Counted from the first letter of the stretch, positions 34,331-47,001 are shown. The stretch: DNA of 64,000 bases from Tieghemostelium lacteum (GCA_001606155.1 LODT01000006.1:930001-994000); one strand, 5' to 3'. Program-made: numbers and translations. The notes: generated from the sequence alone by a model not told the origin.

Positions 34331-34761
34331 TTTTCAAAATCATAAAGATTGTAATGAATAAAAGAGAAATCTTCATCAAATTGAAAGTTGTATTCAACAA
34401 AAAAAGAAAAGGATGGAGGAAATCTTTAGATGATCCTATTGATAAAGGGTTTATATTCCACCCTTCTGATATAATCGCCTATGAAATTTCAAGACAGAAT
34501 ACTGATAATTTATATGAAAATAGGTATTTCATTGGAAAAAAAAAAGTGTAAATAGTGAATAGATTTTTTGATTTGAATGTAATTTCTACATTTCCATCAT
34601 TTATAAAAAAAGAACTGTTCTACCACCTCCCATTCTATTAAAATAACCCCTTTTTTTTTTTTTTTATTTCGTATTATCATTATCATTAAGTAAAACCAAC
34701 ACTTTTTTTAAGCTCTATAACATGTAATACAATTGGTTCAATAGATTTTTATATATAAAAA
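34331..34761. other. Spacer with a short open frame of uncertain status
   Basis: A 65-codon plus-strand frame (34354-34551, beginning MNKREIFIKLKVVFNKK) is basic and unlike known families. It abuts the transposase relic and is probably not a gene. T-runs at 34651-34667 are likely promoter sequence for the next gene. Confidence 0.35.
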
Positions 34762-36909
34762 ATGATAAATATAAATCAATTACCAATAATATTATTAAGT
34801 AAAGTTATTCAAAATTTTACAAATGGTATATTGTTATCCAATTTCTTTCTAGTGTCTCTAGTTTGCAAGTTGTGGAGAAAGAAAGCCATTGAATCTATAC
34901 ATGTTATGGAATTTCAAAATATTGACATACCAAATAGCGAAATTGTAAATAGATTCTTTAATAGATTCAGGCATTCACTTTATACTCTACGTTTCAATCA
35001 GTGTTCTATTGAAATTCAACAACTTTCACATTTATTAGAGACCTTTGTAAATCTTTATGAAATTGATATATCATTTTGTAAGATTATATCACCTTCACCT
35101 GTATCCTCACCAGTACAGATACAACATCAGCAACAGGAAGAGAATAGAGAATTTAATAGTGAACAACAAGAGGGTTTTATAGGATTACTATCACCAACTA
35201 CTACACCTTTATCACCTACAATACAAGAAAAAGAAGGATCTTTAAATGAGTTTGTAGAGATTCTAAAGATTCACTCCAGTTTGGAAATTGTAAATTTGTC
35301 ATTTAATCAATTGGATAATAGATTGACACAAGATTTGTTAGGTCTATCGAATATACCTCAACACTATAAGATGAACCTAACGATAAATCTAATGTATTCC
35401 AATGGTATAAATATCATTGGTGAACTGATGAAATGCAATAGAACTATACTGAACAGTTTAAATCTCACTAAGAGTAAAGTGGGAAAAGAGACATCAAGTC
35501 TACAGGAATTCGCAATGATACTTCGTACCAATCACAGTCTGAGATCACTAGATCTCTCTAGTAGTCAGATATCAGATCAAGCTGCAAAGATCCTTGCAGA
35601 CTCCCTTCTGGATAATGACACATTAGAGTCTCTCAACCTCTCCTTTAACATGATTAAAAAGGATGGAAGTTACCATATAGCCAATGCCCTAAAACACAAT
35701 CAATCTATAAAATCACTAAATTTCTCGTATAACCATCCAGAGGAATACGGAAGTCAACAATTTGCAGAGATGATTATGTGTAATCATACCCTAACCAATC
35801 TCAACTTGTCTAGTAACAAACTTACATTTCAGAATATTCCATTGATTGGTGATGCATTGGCTACCAATAAGACATTAACCAATCTAAATCTGTCGAGAAA
35901 TGCTATTGACCAATTTGGAAGTCAGTTTATAACCATGGGTTTGAAGAGTAATTGTACATTACAGACCCTCAACCTGACTTCTAATAAATTTGGTAACTTT
36001 GGTGCAAATTTAGTTTCCAAGGCAATTAGTGAGAATCCACAATGTCAAATCAAGGAGATTCTACTAAGTAGCAATAGTATTGAAGATGAAGGTGCAGGAT
36101 CATTCTCTGAGATTATTCTCTCAAAAAAGAGTTCAGTAACTAGTATAGATCTATCAGTGAATTGGATTACTTCAAAAGGTATTATAGCACTAGCTCAAGC
36201 ATTTCAACAGAATCTCACATCATCAGTGAGGCATATGGATATTAGTTGCAATACAATTTGTCAACTAGGTGCACAGGCTCTATCAGATGCCTTGAAAGCA
36301 AATTGCTCTTTAGTGAGTTTAAACTTTTTTAGTAACAGTTTAGAGAGTGGTGGTGCAATATCACTCTCAGAAGCCATTGCTCAATCCACTACCTTAATAA
36401 GTATTGAATTAAGTAGCAATCTCATTGGTAATGAAGGTGTGAGGTATGTCTCTGAATCATTATGTAGGAATCATTCTATCAGATCTATAAGTCTATCACA
36501 GAGTTTGATAACACACGAAGGAATGAAATATATTCGTGACTTGTTATTCGTAAATACTAGCATACAGATACTGGATTTATCGTATAATTACATTGGAGCT
36601 AAAGGAACTGAGGAACTTTGTGAAGCTTTAAAAGTCAACAAGACCATCACATCACTGGATCTTTCGTCCAATTCCATTGGAGACAATGGTGCACAAGCTA
36701 TCGCACAGATATTTCCACTGAATTCCACAATCTCTCGTCTGTCATTGTACAATAACAAGATTTCATCGCAAGGTGCATTGATAATTGTCGAAAATCTCTT
36801 GCATAACCATAGTCTATATTCCATTAACTTGCTATCCAATCGGATAGATTCTAAAATTCTCAAACCAATAACCAAACGATTAGAACACACTCTACTAACT
36901 CATTCCTAA
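34762..36909 (+). CDS. F-box / RI-type leucine-rich repeat protein
   Basis: 715 aa, single exon. An N-terminal F-box-like segment (about residues 6-45: LPIILLSKVIQNFTNGILLS then VCKLWRKKA) is followed by a Pro/Thr/Gln-rich insert (about 110-160) and more than a dozen 28-residue LRRs of the ribonuclease-inhibitor type, e.g. NKTLTNLNLSRNAIDQFGSQ and NKTITSLDLSSNSIGDNGAQ. This resembles NLRC3-like LRR arrays but there is no NACHT domain. By family logic it may be an SCF ubiquitin-ligase adaptor whose LRR arc binds substrate; that role is inferred. No membrane or signal segments. Confidence 0.85.
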   Translation: MININQLPIILLSKVIQNFTNGILLSNFFLVSLVCKLWRKKAIESIHVMEFQNIDIPNSEIVNRFFNRFRHSLYTLRFNQCSIEIQQLSHLLETFVNLYEIDISFCKIISPSPVSSPVQIQHQQQEENREFNSEQQEGFIGLLSPTTTPLSPTIQEKEGSLNEFVEILKIHSSLEIVNLSFNQLDNRLTQDLLGLSNIPQHYKMNLTINLMYSNGINIIGELMKCNRTILNSLNLTKSKVGKETSSLQEFAMILRTNHSLRSLDLSSSQISDQAAKILADSLLDNDTLESLNLSFNMIKKDGSYHIANALKHNQSIKSLNFSYNHPEEYGSQQFAEMIMCNHTLTNLNLSSNKLTFQNIPLIGDALATNKTLTNLNLSRNAIDQFGSQFITMGLKSNCTLQTLNLTSNKFGNFGANLVSKAISENPQCQIKEILLSSNSIEDEGAGSFSEIILSKKSSVTSIDLSVNWITSKGIIALAQAFQQNLTSSVRHMDISCNTICQLGAQALSDALKANCSLVSLNFFSNSLESGGAISLSEAIAQSTTLISIELSSNLIGNEGVRYVSESLCRNHSIRSISLSQSLITHEGMKYIRDLLFVNTSIQILDLSYNYIGAKGTEELCEALKVNKTITSLDLSSNSIGDNGAQAIAQIFPLNSTISRLSLYNNKISSQGALIIVENLLHNHSLYSINLLSNRIDSKILKPITKRLEHTLLTHS

Positions 36910-37248
36910 GTAAAAACAGACAGAGATCTATCCTACCATCTTAATTGTATATAATCTATAGATTCACCACCACCACCACCACATATCTCCCATCACCACA
37001 CTCTTTTGTAAAAAAAACTATTTATCATAAAAACTTTGATTTCTCAAACAAAATTATCATGTACATAAAAATAGAGTTTCTTGTCGCCACATTCGGAATT
37101 TGAAAAACAAATTTTGTAGAAGTATTAATTGGGTTTGCAAAAAAAAATAAAATAAAAAAAATTTTTATTTTTTTATTTGTTTAATTTAAATTTTTTCTTT
37201 TTTCATACACACTTAAAGGATATAGTCATTGACATTTTTAGTTGAACA
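36910..37248. other. Intergenic spacer, A/T-rich
   Basis: 339 bp with a CCA-rich patch near 36966-36985 and dense A/T runs at 37141-37200 just before the ALDH gene. No gene or RNA recognised. Confidence 0.5.
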
Positions 37249-39060
37249 ATGTCAAATCCAGAGTTACTTCAAATTACACAAAATTTAAAAAAAGTTTTTT
37301 ATTCTAATAAGACTAGAAAACTAGATTGGAGATTCAGTCAACTTAAGGCTTTGAAAAAGTTAATCACAGAGAATAAGGACGAGATCACAGCCGCTGTAAA
37401 GAAAGACCTTGGTAAACATGAATTTGAAATTCACCAATCTGAAATTGTACTCATTCAAACTGAATGTGAAGAAGCAATCTCACATTTGGAATCTTGGAAT
37501 AAATCAGAGAAAGTCTATACACCAATACACTGTAAACCAGCATCATCTTATATTCTCAGAGAACCATTAGGTGTTGTACTAATCATGTCACCATGGTATG
37601 TATACTAAATTCACATAATTTACTTTTTACTCTTAAACTATAGTTTATATTAACATCTCCCCCTCCAACCCACTAAAACATATTTTTATGTTTAAATTTA
37701 TTTTTATATAGGAATTATCCAGTAAATTTAGCATTGACACCATTGATTGGTGCTATTGCTGGTGGTAATTGTGCACTATTGAAATTGTCTAGACACTCTA
37801 GAAATGTTGGAGAGTTACTTTATAAACTATTGAATCAGTATATGGATGTTGAATGTTTTTCATTTGATTGGGAAGGAGGTAGAGAGTACATTTCTGATTT
37901 GTTGACTTTTAAATGGGACCATATATTCTTTACTGGTAGCGTAGATGTAGGTAGAATAGTCTATCAAGCAGCTGCCAAATTCCTCACACCCGTAACATTG
38001 GAATTGGGTGGAAAGAACCCTTGTATAGTCGATAAAGATGTCGACATTAAACTAGCAGCCAAGAGAATCATGTGGGGTAAATGTTGGAATGCTGGTCAAA
38101 CCTGTATTGGATTGGATTATCTATTAGTTCACAAATCTATCCTTGACCCATTTATTGAAGAGTGTAAATTAGTTCTAAAAGAATTCTATGGAGATGATAT
38201 TAAACAATCAAACTCCTATGCAAGAATCATCAGCAAAGATGCTGTTAACAGACTCCAAAAACTTTTAGCTATGGGTAAAGTAGTAGTTGGTGGTGATGTA
38301 GATGTTGAAACTCGTTATATTTCACCAACTATTATAATTGGTAAGTATTTGGATATATATATATATATCAATAACTTTAAATATCTCTGAGATTTATTAA
38401 TTAAATTTTAAAAATTTGATCTTATAGAACCAGATTTAGAGTCAAAGTTAATGAAAGATGAGATATTTGGACCAGTTTTACCAATTGTTACATGGGAGAA
38501 TGTAGATGAGGTTATTCAGTTCATTAGAGAGAGACCACATGCATTGACATTATATTTGTTCTCTAAAGATCAGAATATTCAAGATAAGATTTTGGAGAAT
38601 ACACAGTCTGGTAGTGTAATGTTGAATGATGTTCTACTGCATTTCACCAACTCACACTTACCATTTGGTGGTGTAGGTGACAGTGGTATCGGTAGCTATC
38701 ATGGTAAATTAACTTATGATACATTTACACACCCAAGAGCATTGATGCAATCTACTACTAAAAAGGTATCTACAACTACAAAAAATTCATCAAAATCACC
38801 AATCATAAATGACTATAATCATTTTACACAATATAGTAATAACAATAACAATAATAATAATGGTGTATCAGCTTCAACACCACCTAATAGTAATAAGTAA
38901 TGTATATATTTGATATAAGATCATAGTTGACTAATTCTTAATAAATTTCAATTCAATTTTCTTTTATATTATATAGTTCCTTGATTTACCACTTAGATAT
39001 CCACCATATACTCCATTTGCAAATAATATTGCTGGTAAATTCTTAAGTTCTGGTTGGTAA
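37249..39060 (+). CDS. Aldehyde dehydrogenase, ALDH3 (fatty aldehyde) family
   Basis: Four exons are proposed: 37249-37595, 37712-38340, 38428-38765 and 38977-39060 (465 aa, the normal ALDH3 length). Junctions rebuild MSPWNYPVNLALTPLIGAIA and TIIIEPDLESKLMKDEIFGP. Catalytic Glu lies in LELGGKNPCIVDKD and the catalytic Cys in NAGQTCIGLDYLLV. The last exon encodes FLDLPLRYPPYTPFANNIAG, the conserved ALDH3 C-terminal 'RYPPY' motif. Reading on through the last intron instead (to a stop at 38898-38900) gives a Thr/Asn-rich tail and lacks this motif. Its donor is GTATCT, weaker than the others, so a second isoform is possible. It oxidises medium or long-chain aldehydes with NAD(P). The C-terminal membrane anchor of some ALDH3 proteins is absent. 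Confidence 0.92.
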
Positions 39061-39311
39061 TCTCATTTACCATACCCAATTTCAAACTTTATTTTGGCAC
39101 ATTGTCATTAATCATTATAAACATTGATCATCAAAACTTTTTTTTTAAAAATTACAAGCGGAATTCCCTCCCTTTTTTTCAAATTTTTAACAGTTAACAC
39201 ATTAAATTTGAATTTACACCTTTGTTGTGATGATTTTTTTTTTTTGTAATTTTTGATAAAGTTAATAAGGTTTTATAGGAGTTGTTTTCAGGTGTTGGAT
39301 GTATTTTGAAA

Positions 39312-42300
39312 ATGATTTCAGGAGCAACTATACACTCACAAATCCATAATAAAAAGGACGAGAAAAAGGAACAAAATGTACAGGTATTTGTAAGAGTTAG
39401 ACCATTTTCACAGTTGGAATTGTCAAAAGAGGCAAATACCTCACCGATTTTTTGTGAATCATCAAGAGACATTACATGTCATCATAAAGGTACATCGAGA
39501 ACCTACCAATTTGATCACCTTTTTGATGCAGAATGTCAACAGAAGGAATTGTTTGATATCAGTGTCAGACCTATTGTAGATGAGGTTTTGAATGGGTTCA
39601 ATGGAACTATATTCGTCTATGGTCAAACTGGTGCTGGTAAAACATATACAATGGAGGGTAAAATGGATTCTCCAGAGGACAATGGTATCATTCCTCGAAC
39701 TATCAACTATATCTTTCAAACCCTAGAAAAAGCTGGTTCAGATTACAATATCAGAGCAAGTCATTTGGAAATCTATAAAGAAGAGATATTTGATCTCCTA
39801 ACTTTTAATGCCAATGAAAATAAGCCATTAAATGTTTATGGTAAGTTTAAGAAATCATTCTCCTCCAAAATACATTCTAACCATTTTTGGAAATTTCAAA
39901 AAAAATATACTATAAATATCTAGATTCAGCAAGAGGTGTAAAAATGCCAGAACTTGAGGAGATTGTTGTTAGTGATAGACAGGTAATTTTAGGAATTTTG
40001 GCAAAATCGTGCAAGAGAAGACAGACAGCCGAGACAATGTATAATAAACAGTCTAGTAGATCTCATTGTATATTTACCATTACAGTACATGTTAAAGAGA
40101 CTACTATCAATGGAGAGGATCTTATAAAGATTGGAAAATTGAATCTGGTAGATTTGGCTGGTTCAGAAAATGCTGAAAAATCTGGAAATAATGATAGATT
40201 GAGAGAGGCCGCACAGATTAATCAGTCATTGTTGACATTGGGTAGAGTTATCACTGCTTTGACTAGTGGTATTTCACATGTACCTTATAGGGATTCAAAA
40301 TTGACACGTCTATTACAAGACTCACTTGGAGGTAAAACTAAAACCTGTATCATAGCTACCATATCTCCAAGTGTAATCAATATCGATGAGACTATAAATA
40401 CACTAGACTATGCATTCAAGGCAAAGAATATTAAAAATACACCTCAGATCAATCAGAAAATGTCAAAGAATTCGTTGCTGAAAGAACAGGCTGCTGAGAT
40501 TGCTCGTTTGAAACAGTTACTCAATGCAGCCTATGATAAGAATGGTGTATATTTGACTAAGGATTTATATAATCAAATGGAGTTGGAGTTGGAGGAGAAA
40601 AGAAATCTCACTCAAATGTTAGAGATACAGTTTACTACTTCAAAAAGAGAGTTAGAGACTTTCAAGAATGCAACTAATGAACAAAATGATTTACTAAAGG
40701 AGGCTTTGGATGAATTGGAGTCTACCAAAATGCAAAATTCTTTTCTTTCCAGTGAGGTTTTGGAGAAGAGTAAGTTATTGGAACAGTATTCTAGTAAGAA
40801 TTCGGAATCATCTCAAGAAAATAGGAATTTGTCTCAACAAATTGATGCATACAAGTCAACAGAATTGGAGAATGTTCAGAGAATGAATGAAACTAGAGGT
40901 ATACTAAATGGTAGATTTCAAGAGTTATTGGAGTTATCAAAGAACTTTCAGTTGAGAGAACAGGAAATGTCTAGTCAATTGAAGGAGAAGATTTCAGAGT
41001 TGGGTAAGACTCAACAACAGTTGAATAGTGATATCTCTCAAAAGACTTTTGGTGTATTGGAGAATGTACACAAGAGTTTTGATCAACTTTATCAAGTCAG
41101 TCAGAGGGTTCAGAGTTCATCTCAACCTCTATTAGTTATCAATAAGGAGACTAACGAAGTTTTCTTTAAATTTGAAAAAATGATAAAAAATCTCACAGAT
41201 CAGATTCAGATTATCATTGATGAGTTTCTTCCATTATCGTTGAGTAGTGGGTTGTCTAGTAATAAGTTAGTTGAACAGTGTTTGGAGATGATTGGTAGTA
41301 ATGAAAAACAGTCTGTTGAAGAGTTTACTAGATATCAGAAACAGGTTGAAAAAGTTTCTAGGTATTTGGAAGACTGGATACAAGGTCAGAATGAACAATT
41401 ATCGCATCAAAAGAATCAGTATAAACAAATGGAAGAGAAACAGGTACAGATGTCAGTTCAATATGAAAAGAAACTTACAGAGAAGATGACTACTCTTCTA
41501 CAACAGTTTACAAATAAATTTGTAAAAGAGTCTCAAAAGAACTGGACATCGTTTATCAATGCCTCTCAAGAGCATACTGAGAAACAGTATCAAGATCTAC
41601 AATTACACACCACCGAACAGTTACAATCACTATCAAAAAGCCAAAAAACACAACATGACAGTGACCAACAATTTAAAACCGAGATTAAGAAATCACTGTC
41701 TCTACTCAACCTAGATACAGATGACGTGAAAACTCAAGTCTCTGAAAAAATTCAAAAATCCAAATTGAAGATTGAAAATATCTCCAATAGTTGTTTGGAA
41801 GTCAACCAAAAACAAAAGGCACTTCTAAACCAATTCAATGACACACTGGTTGAACTGAACCAAGATCTTCAGAATGAAAACACTATTGTGGGTAAAATGA
41901 TTGATTCTAAATCCTCCAATCAACAAATACTTAAACTCATTGATAGCAGTAACTCTATACTCACCAATAACCTCACTCAACTCAGTCAATTGGTACAAAC
42001 TGATCATAGTGACAATAAACTAGTAGTACAACAACAACAGTATCTCACGAAACACATTGGTGAAATTCCAAAACTTTTGGATCTTATAATAGTAGATACA
42101 TCCAAATCATCACAAAACAAAAGAAAATCTATCAAAAACTCTTCATCTCCTATTAAAATGGATTATATTAACCATAACGATAATGTTACCACACCAAAAA
42201 GAAATTCAAATTCATCCATGTCACCTCCCAATAACAAAGATAATAATAACAATTCAGATCAAGAATCATTTATTACCAAAAGTAGAAAAAAAAGATTTCA

Positions 42301-42937
42301 AAAATCAATTAGTAATAATAGTATGAAATTAGATGACTTGGATACCACAACATCTCTAACATCATCCACTGCATCAACCTCATCTTCATCCTTATCCCCA
42401 CCACAAAAGAAATCAACAAAGAATTTAAAAAGAAAAATTAATATTTTAGATAGTGATGAAAACAACAATAACAATAATAATAATAGTAATATAAATAGTA
42501 GTAGTGATAGTATAGTTTCAAATAGTGAACAGAAAATGAATATTGAAAATAGTTTTGATAGTGATGTAAAGAGACCGCAAAAAGTTACCAAAACTACAGT
42601 ATCTATTAATCCATTAACTTCAAATAAGTTTTTAAATAATACAATATCAGGATCAACAATTTCAAATTTACTTTCAACACCAATTACATCATCAACAATT
42701 TCCAATATTAATATATCAAGTTTATTACCAACTAAAACTACTTCATCTTCTACCATTTTATCCTCAACTCTTAAACCAAAAACTAGTAAAACATCACTGT
42801 CTAGTACAAATGGTAGAATTTTTATACCTCCAGTATCAATGGTTTCTAAAAAATCAAAATCTTCAGCCAATTTTAAACATGGTGTTTCTACAATTCAAAA
42901 GAACAAAGAAAATATAAATAATTCTTTATCTTATTGA
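39312..42937 (+). CDS. kif13: Kinesin-5 (BimC/Eg5 family) motor
   Basis: Two exons, 39312-39840 and 39924-42937 (intron 83 bp), give about 1180 aa. The N-terminal motor starts at VQVFVRVRPFSQLE. The P-loop is VYGQTGAGKTYTMEG, switch I NKQSSRSHCIF, switch II LVDLAGSENAEKSG, and HVPYRDSKLTRLLQDSLGG closes it. A short neck, long coiled coil (about residues 385-830) and a low-complexity tail follow. Loop and neck features (NIRASHLEIYKEEIFDLL, TLDYAFKAKNIKNTPQINQK) fit kinesin-5; D. discoideum's member is kif13. The BimC box in the tail was not located with certainty. Kinesin-5 motors are tetramers that slide antiparallel spindle microtubules apart. Start chosen at the ATG at 39312; upstream in-frame codons lack an ATG. 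Confidence 0.88.
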
Positions 42938-43146
42938 GATATTTAAATACCAAATTTTTCCCAATAAAAATATTGAAAATGTTTGTTCATTTTCAAGTCT
43001 CCATTTCACAAACTATTTAAATCATATTATATTTCCTTATTTAGAACATGGCGCCTTTTTTTGTAAAAATTTTTAACAGTTATAGAACAAATAGAAAAGT
43101 TTTTAAAAAATTAATTTTAATATTTTATGTTTGTAGATTTATTGAC

Positions 43147-45456
43147 ATGAGTACATTTGTTGGTATTTTTCAATGACATTATAGAGTTAATTTTCATTCT
43201 TATTGACACTTGATATTGATTTAATTAGGGAAGAGATATTTTAAATACAAGCACACAATCAAATAGGGAAAGTTTAATTAGAAAACCAAAATCAGTACCA
43301 ACAGATGTTAGTGAACCTCGATATTCATTACCATCATCATTACAAAACTCCACCAACAGTAATATATTTAGTAATAGCACAAATAAGAATTTTAATGGAT
43401 CTGTAAATAGTAAAAGTAACTTTAATAGTACTGTCTCACCTACTACAAGTAATAGTAGTAATGGTAGTAATGGTAGTTCAACAGCTACTAGAAATATTGT
43501 AGTTTCAAAAGCTAGACAACACCAACAACAAATTCAATTACAAAATAACACTAAAGGAAGAGAAAATACCATTGTAAATAAAACACCAATTAACAAACCA
43601 AAAGATGATTTAAAAAAAACATCTACTACTACACAATCAATTAGACAACAAGTCAATGCCATTAAACAACAACAACATCTTGATAATAGATCAATTTCCA
43701 AACCATCATTACAATTTCAAAAATCTAATATATTTTCAACATTATCAACTTTGAATCCATCTTCTAGCCTTCTTAAAGATGGACTCTCTCGAATTCAACA
43801 ATATACTCAATCATTTTCTCAATCCATTATACCAACTGAAATTGGTATCAATTCAATAGTTCCTGAATTTAAAGCACCAAGATGTATGTATTTTTCAAAT
43901 TATTTAAATAATATAAATATATATTAACTTAATGGATTATGATGGTAGTTTCATTATCACCAAATGATATTAGAACTAGTTTGGATGTTGAGGAAAAAGA
44001 AAAAACTATAAATCAATTAAAGATTGAAATTTCCAAATTGAATAATTCACTTTCACAAGGTAAGGTTGATTTGGTTAATTATCAAATGCAATTGCGGGAT
44101 ATGACATCCAATAATCAACAGTTGAGTGAACAGTTGACAATATACCAGAACCAAGTTACCGAGTTGAATAATAGAATAGTGGAGTTGTCTACAAACTACA
44201 GTCAATACGATCAGGTAATTGGTAGATTAAACGAAACTAACCAAGCACTGGAATCAAGATTATCTGAATTTGAAATGGCACTTCATTCAAAGGACAATGA
44301 AATTGCAGATCTCCAAGAAAAGAGTAGAAAAGATGAGGCACTGAGAAAGAAATTACATAATACCATTCAAGAACTTAAAGGTAACATTAGAGTTTTCTGT
44401 CGTGTTAGACCCAACAAGGACAATGGCGATCAAGTTGTGATAGAGTATCCAATGAATACTGATAATCAATTGGAACTCTCTGTGCCTACCAATCCAACAG
44501 TTAACTCATACAATATGATGAGTAGTGTCAATGGTAGCATACCACAAAATGTGAAAAAACTCAATTTTCAATTTGATCGTGTGTTTGGGGTTGGAAGTAG
44601 TCAAGAAATAGTTTTTGAGGAGATTAGTCAATTGGTCCAATGTTCATTAGATGGTTTCAATACTTGTATATTCAGTTATGGTGCTACTGGTGCTGGTAAA
44701 ACTTACACTATGGAAGGTGGTCAAACTCCAGATTCGAGGGGTATGATTCCACGTACTGTCGAGAAGATATTCCAATCTGCAAAGGAGTTGGAGAGTAAAG
44801 GATGGCAATACACAATGGATGCATTCTATCTTGAGATTTATAACGAACAGATTAATGATCTATTGAATTTGAAACCTGATCCTAATGTAAAATATGAAAT
44901 CAAACATCTGGATACTTCAACAACTCAAGTGACTAATCTAAATGTTGTAACTGTACGTCATCCAAAAGAAGTATTCCAATTGTTGTCGTTGGCTTCCAAA
45001 ACTAGATCTGTCGCAAAAACCAATTGTAATGAAAGATCTTCACGTTCTCATTCAGTATTTCAATTGAAGATTCAAGGTTTGAACAGTTATACTAAGGAGT
45101 CTAGTCAAGGTATACTGAATCTCATTGATTTGGCTGGTTCAGAACGTTTGTCAAAGAGTGGTGCTCAAGGTGACAGACTTAAAGAGACACAGTCTATCAA
45201 TAAGAGTCTTTCAAGTCTCTCTGATGTTATTGCAGCTTTGGCAAACAAAGATCCTCATGTACCTTACAGAAACTCTAAACTTACTTATCTACTCCAAAAT
45301 TCATTGGGTGGCAATTCCAAGACACTCATGTTTGTAAATGTATCCCCAGAATCCAAAGATTCCAATGAAACTTTATCATCACTTCGTTTTGCAACTAAAG
45401 TTAACAATTGTGAAATTGGTCCTGCCAGAAAACAATTAAAAGTTGATATGAATTAG
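43147..45456 (+). CDS. kif2: Kinesin-14 (C-terminal, minus-end-directed) motor
   Basis: Exons: a tiny first exon about 43147-43158 (MSTF, donor GTTGGT, uncertain), 43229-43883 and 43949-45456, about 724 aa. The second exon is open over 655 bp without any leading ATG and encodes a Ser/Asn-rich basic tail (FGRDILNTSTQSNRESLIRK onward). This fits the microtubule-binding tail of kinesin-14. A coiled coil (about residues 230-370) leads to the C-terminal motor, which opens with the kinesin-14 neck GNIRVFCRVRPN. P-loop: SYGATGAGKTYTMEGG; switch II: LIDLAGSERLSKSGAQGDRL. The C-terminal motor position and neck sequence define kinesin-14 (D. discoideum kif2). It cross-links spindle microtubules and opposes kinesin-5. 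Confidence 0.85.
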
Positions 45457-45521
45457 ACAAGAACTAATTTATATACCAATTTATATTTAAATAAATAAAT
45501 AGAATTTCAGTGAGTGGAGTT

Positions 45522-47001
45522 TTATTCTTTATTATTATTATACTTTTCTCGTAGTTTCATTAGGTTATCATAGAATGTCTCTAGAATTTTCTTTTCAATC
45601 ATTCTGATTTTGATTGCATTTTCTTGATTAAATGTATTTGTTTGTTTCAATAATTCAGAATCTTCATGGTATGTAGTTGGATAAGTTGATAATTGCTTTT
45701 TAATAATTGTACAAAGAAATCTAAGAGATGACTTTTCATTTCTATTTGACATTGAAGTGTGCTTGGTTTTTGGGTTGAGGAAATGTGATTTTGCTCTTGA
45801 CATTTCTTCAGTTGCCAGATTCTTAACTCTGACATACATCATTAGATCTTTAGGTAGAGTATCAAGTGACTGAATAGATACCATATCCAGAGGGTATTCA
45901 TCACTTGTAATTTGATTTCTTTCGAGAATCTGTCTTTTAATATCATAGTTGTCTTCACTTTCCCTAAATCCAGGTACTTTAAGAATTACATGGTCAGCTT
46001 TGGATCCTTTTTCAAAAACAAATCCATAATCCATCAACATTTGACTGCTACTAAGTGGTTTATATACACCATAGGGAGTGTAAACTTGTTCATCTTTTTC
46101 AATATCTTCTGCAGCAGAGTAATGTAAACCATCTACTTCAGTACTCTTTACAGATACCTTAGATTTCTCAGGATTAGCTTCAGCATTAAATATATCAGCT
46201 AAAGGTATCATACCTCCATCATTAGAACTCAATGAGAAACTTCTTGACCATACACAACTCAATGCCCAATAAAATAAATCCTTAGTATATTCTGGTTTTT
46301 TAAATTCATCTAATACCTAATATATTATAATAAATTCATTAATTATAAATACTTGTAATATTGAAATATTTTAAATAAATACTTTTGATAATTTTGAAAA
46401 TATATTATCATAATGATAGTCAATTGAGTTTTTTCTTTGAATAGTATATTGTTTCAATGGTGAGGCTTGTAATTCATCTAATTCTTTTTCAATGAAAAAT
46501 AGTGTGGTTGAAAAACTCTGTGGTAAGATATTGGTATAGGCATTCCAAAATGATAGATTATTCAATTTTGAATACATTAAATAGATTGCTTGTTCATTAG
46601 TTTTTGAAATTCCTAATTGATTTACTATCTCTTTGATTTCTTTTGGTATATGTTTTGATATACCTTGTTGAGACATCATAACCTGACTAGGAACATGTAT
46701 CAATTTTTCATTTTTCTAATGTATACAAACATATATCTATCAATATATTGTACTAGCTAAAGATACTCAAAACATATAATAAACTTACTTGAATTTTACT
46801 ATTGGATACTATAGACAATCCAAAATTATCCAAATATTTGATATCTAATTTTTCATTTAAAAATATGTTGTTATTCTTCATCCATTCTTTAAATTTATCT
46901 AAAGTATTTTGATCTTTTTGATTAATGGTTGCTAAACTCTGATGTATAGATACAAATACAATAAACAATAAACAAAAATATCTAAATGTTGTTGAACTCA
47001 T
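45522..47001 (-). CDS. SET-domain protein (RuBisCO LSMT-like) with signal peptide
   Basis: Three minus-strand exons, 47001-46789, 46715-46383 and 46316-45522 (introns 73 and 66 bp), give 446 aa. The N-terminus MSSTTFRYFCLLFIVFVSIH looks like a signal peptide. Next come FKEWMKNNNIFL and FGLSIVSNSKIQKNEKLIHV, the start of LSMT/SETD3-type SET domains ('GrGl-a---I--ge-li-iP'). The i-SET insert (WNAYTNILPQ) follows. The core GMIPLADIFNAEANPEK and VYTPYGVYKPLSSSQMLMDY correspond to the SAM-binding 'DmlNH' and 'YG---n--Ll--YGF' motifs, with NAEA in place of the usual NH. A helical substrate-binding domain ends the protein. A secreted or ER-resident SET protein is unusual; activity is uncertain. Confidence 0.82.

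Noticed and set aside
34354-34551. 65-codon open frame
   Set aside because: Short, basic, next to a transposase fossil, no homology recognised.
42298-42870. 190-codon minus-strand frame opposite the kinesin-5 tail
   Set aside because: Antisense of low-complexity Ser/Thr/Asn sequence; no independent signal.
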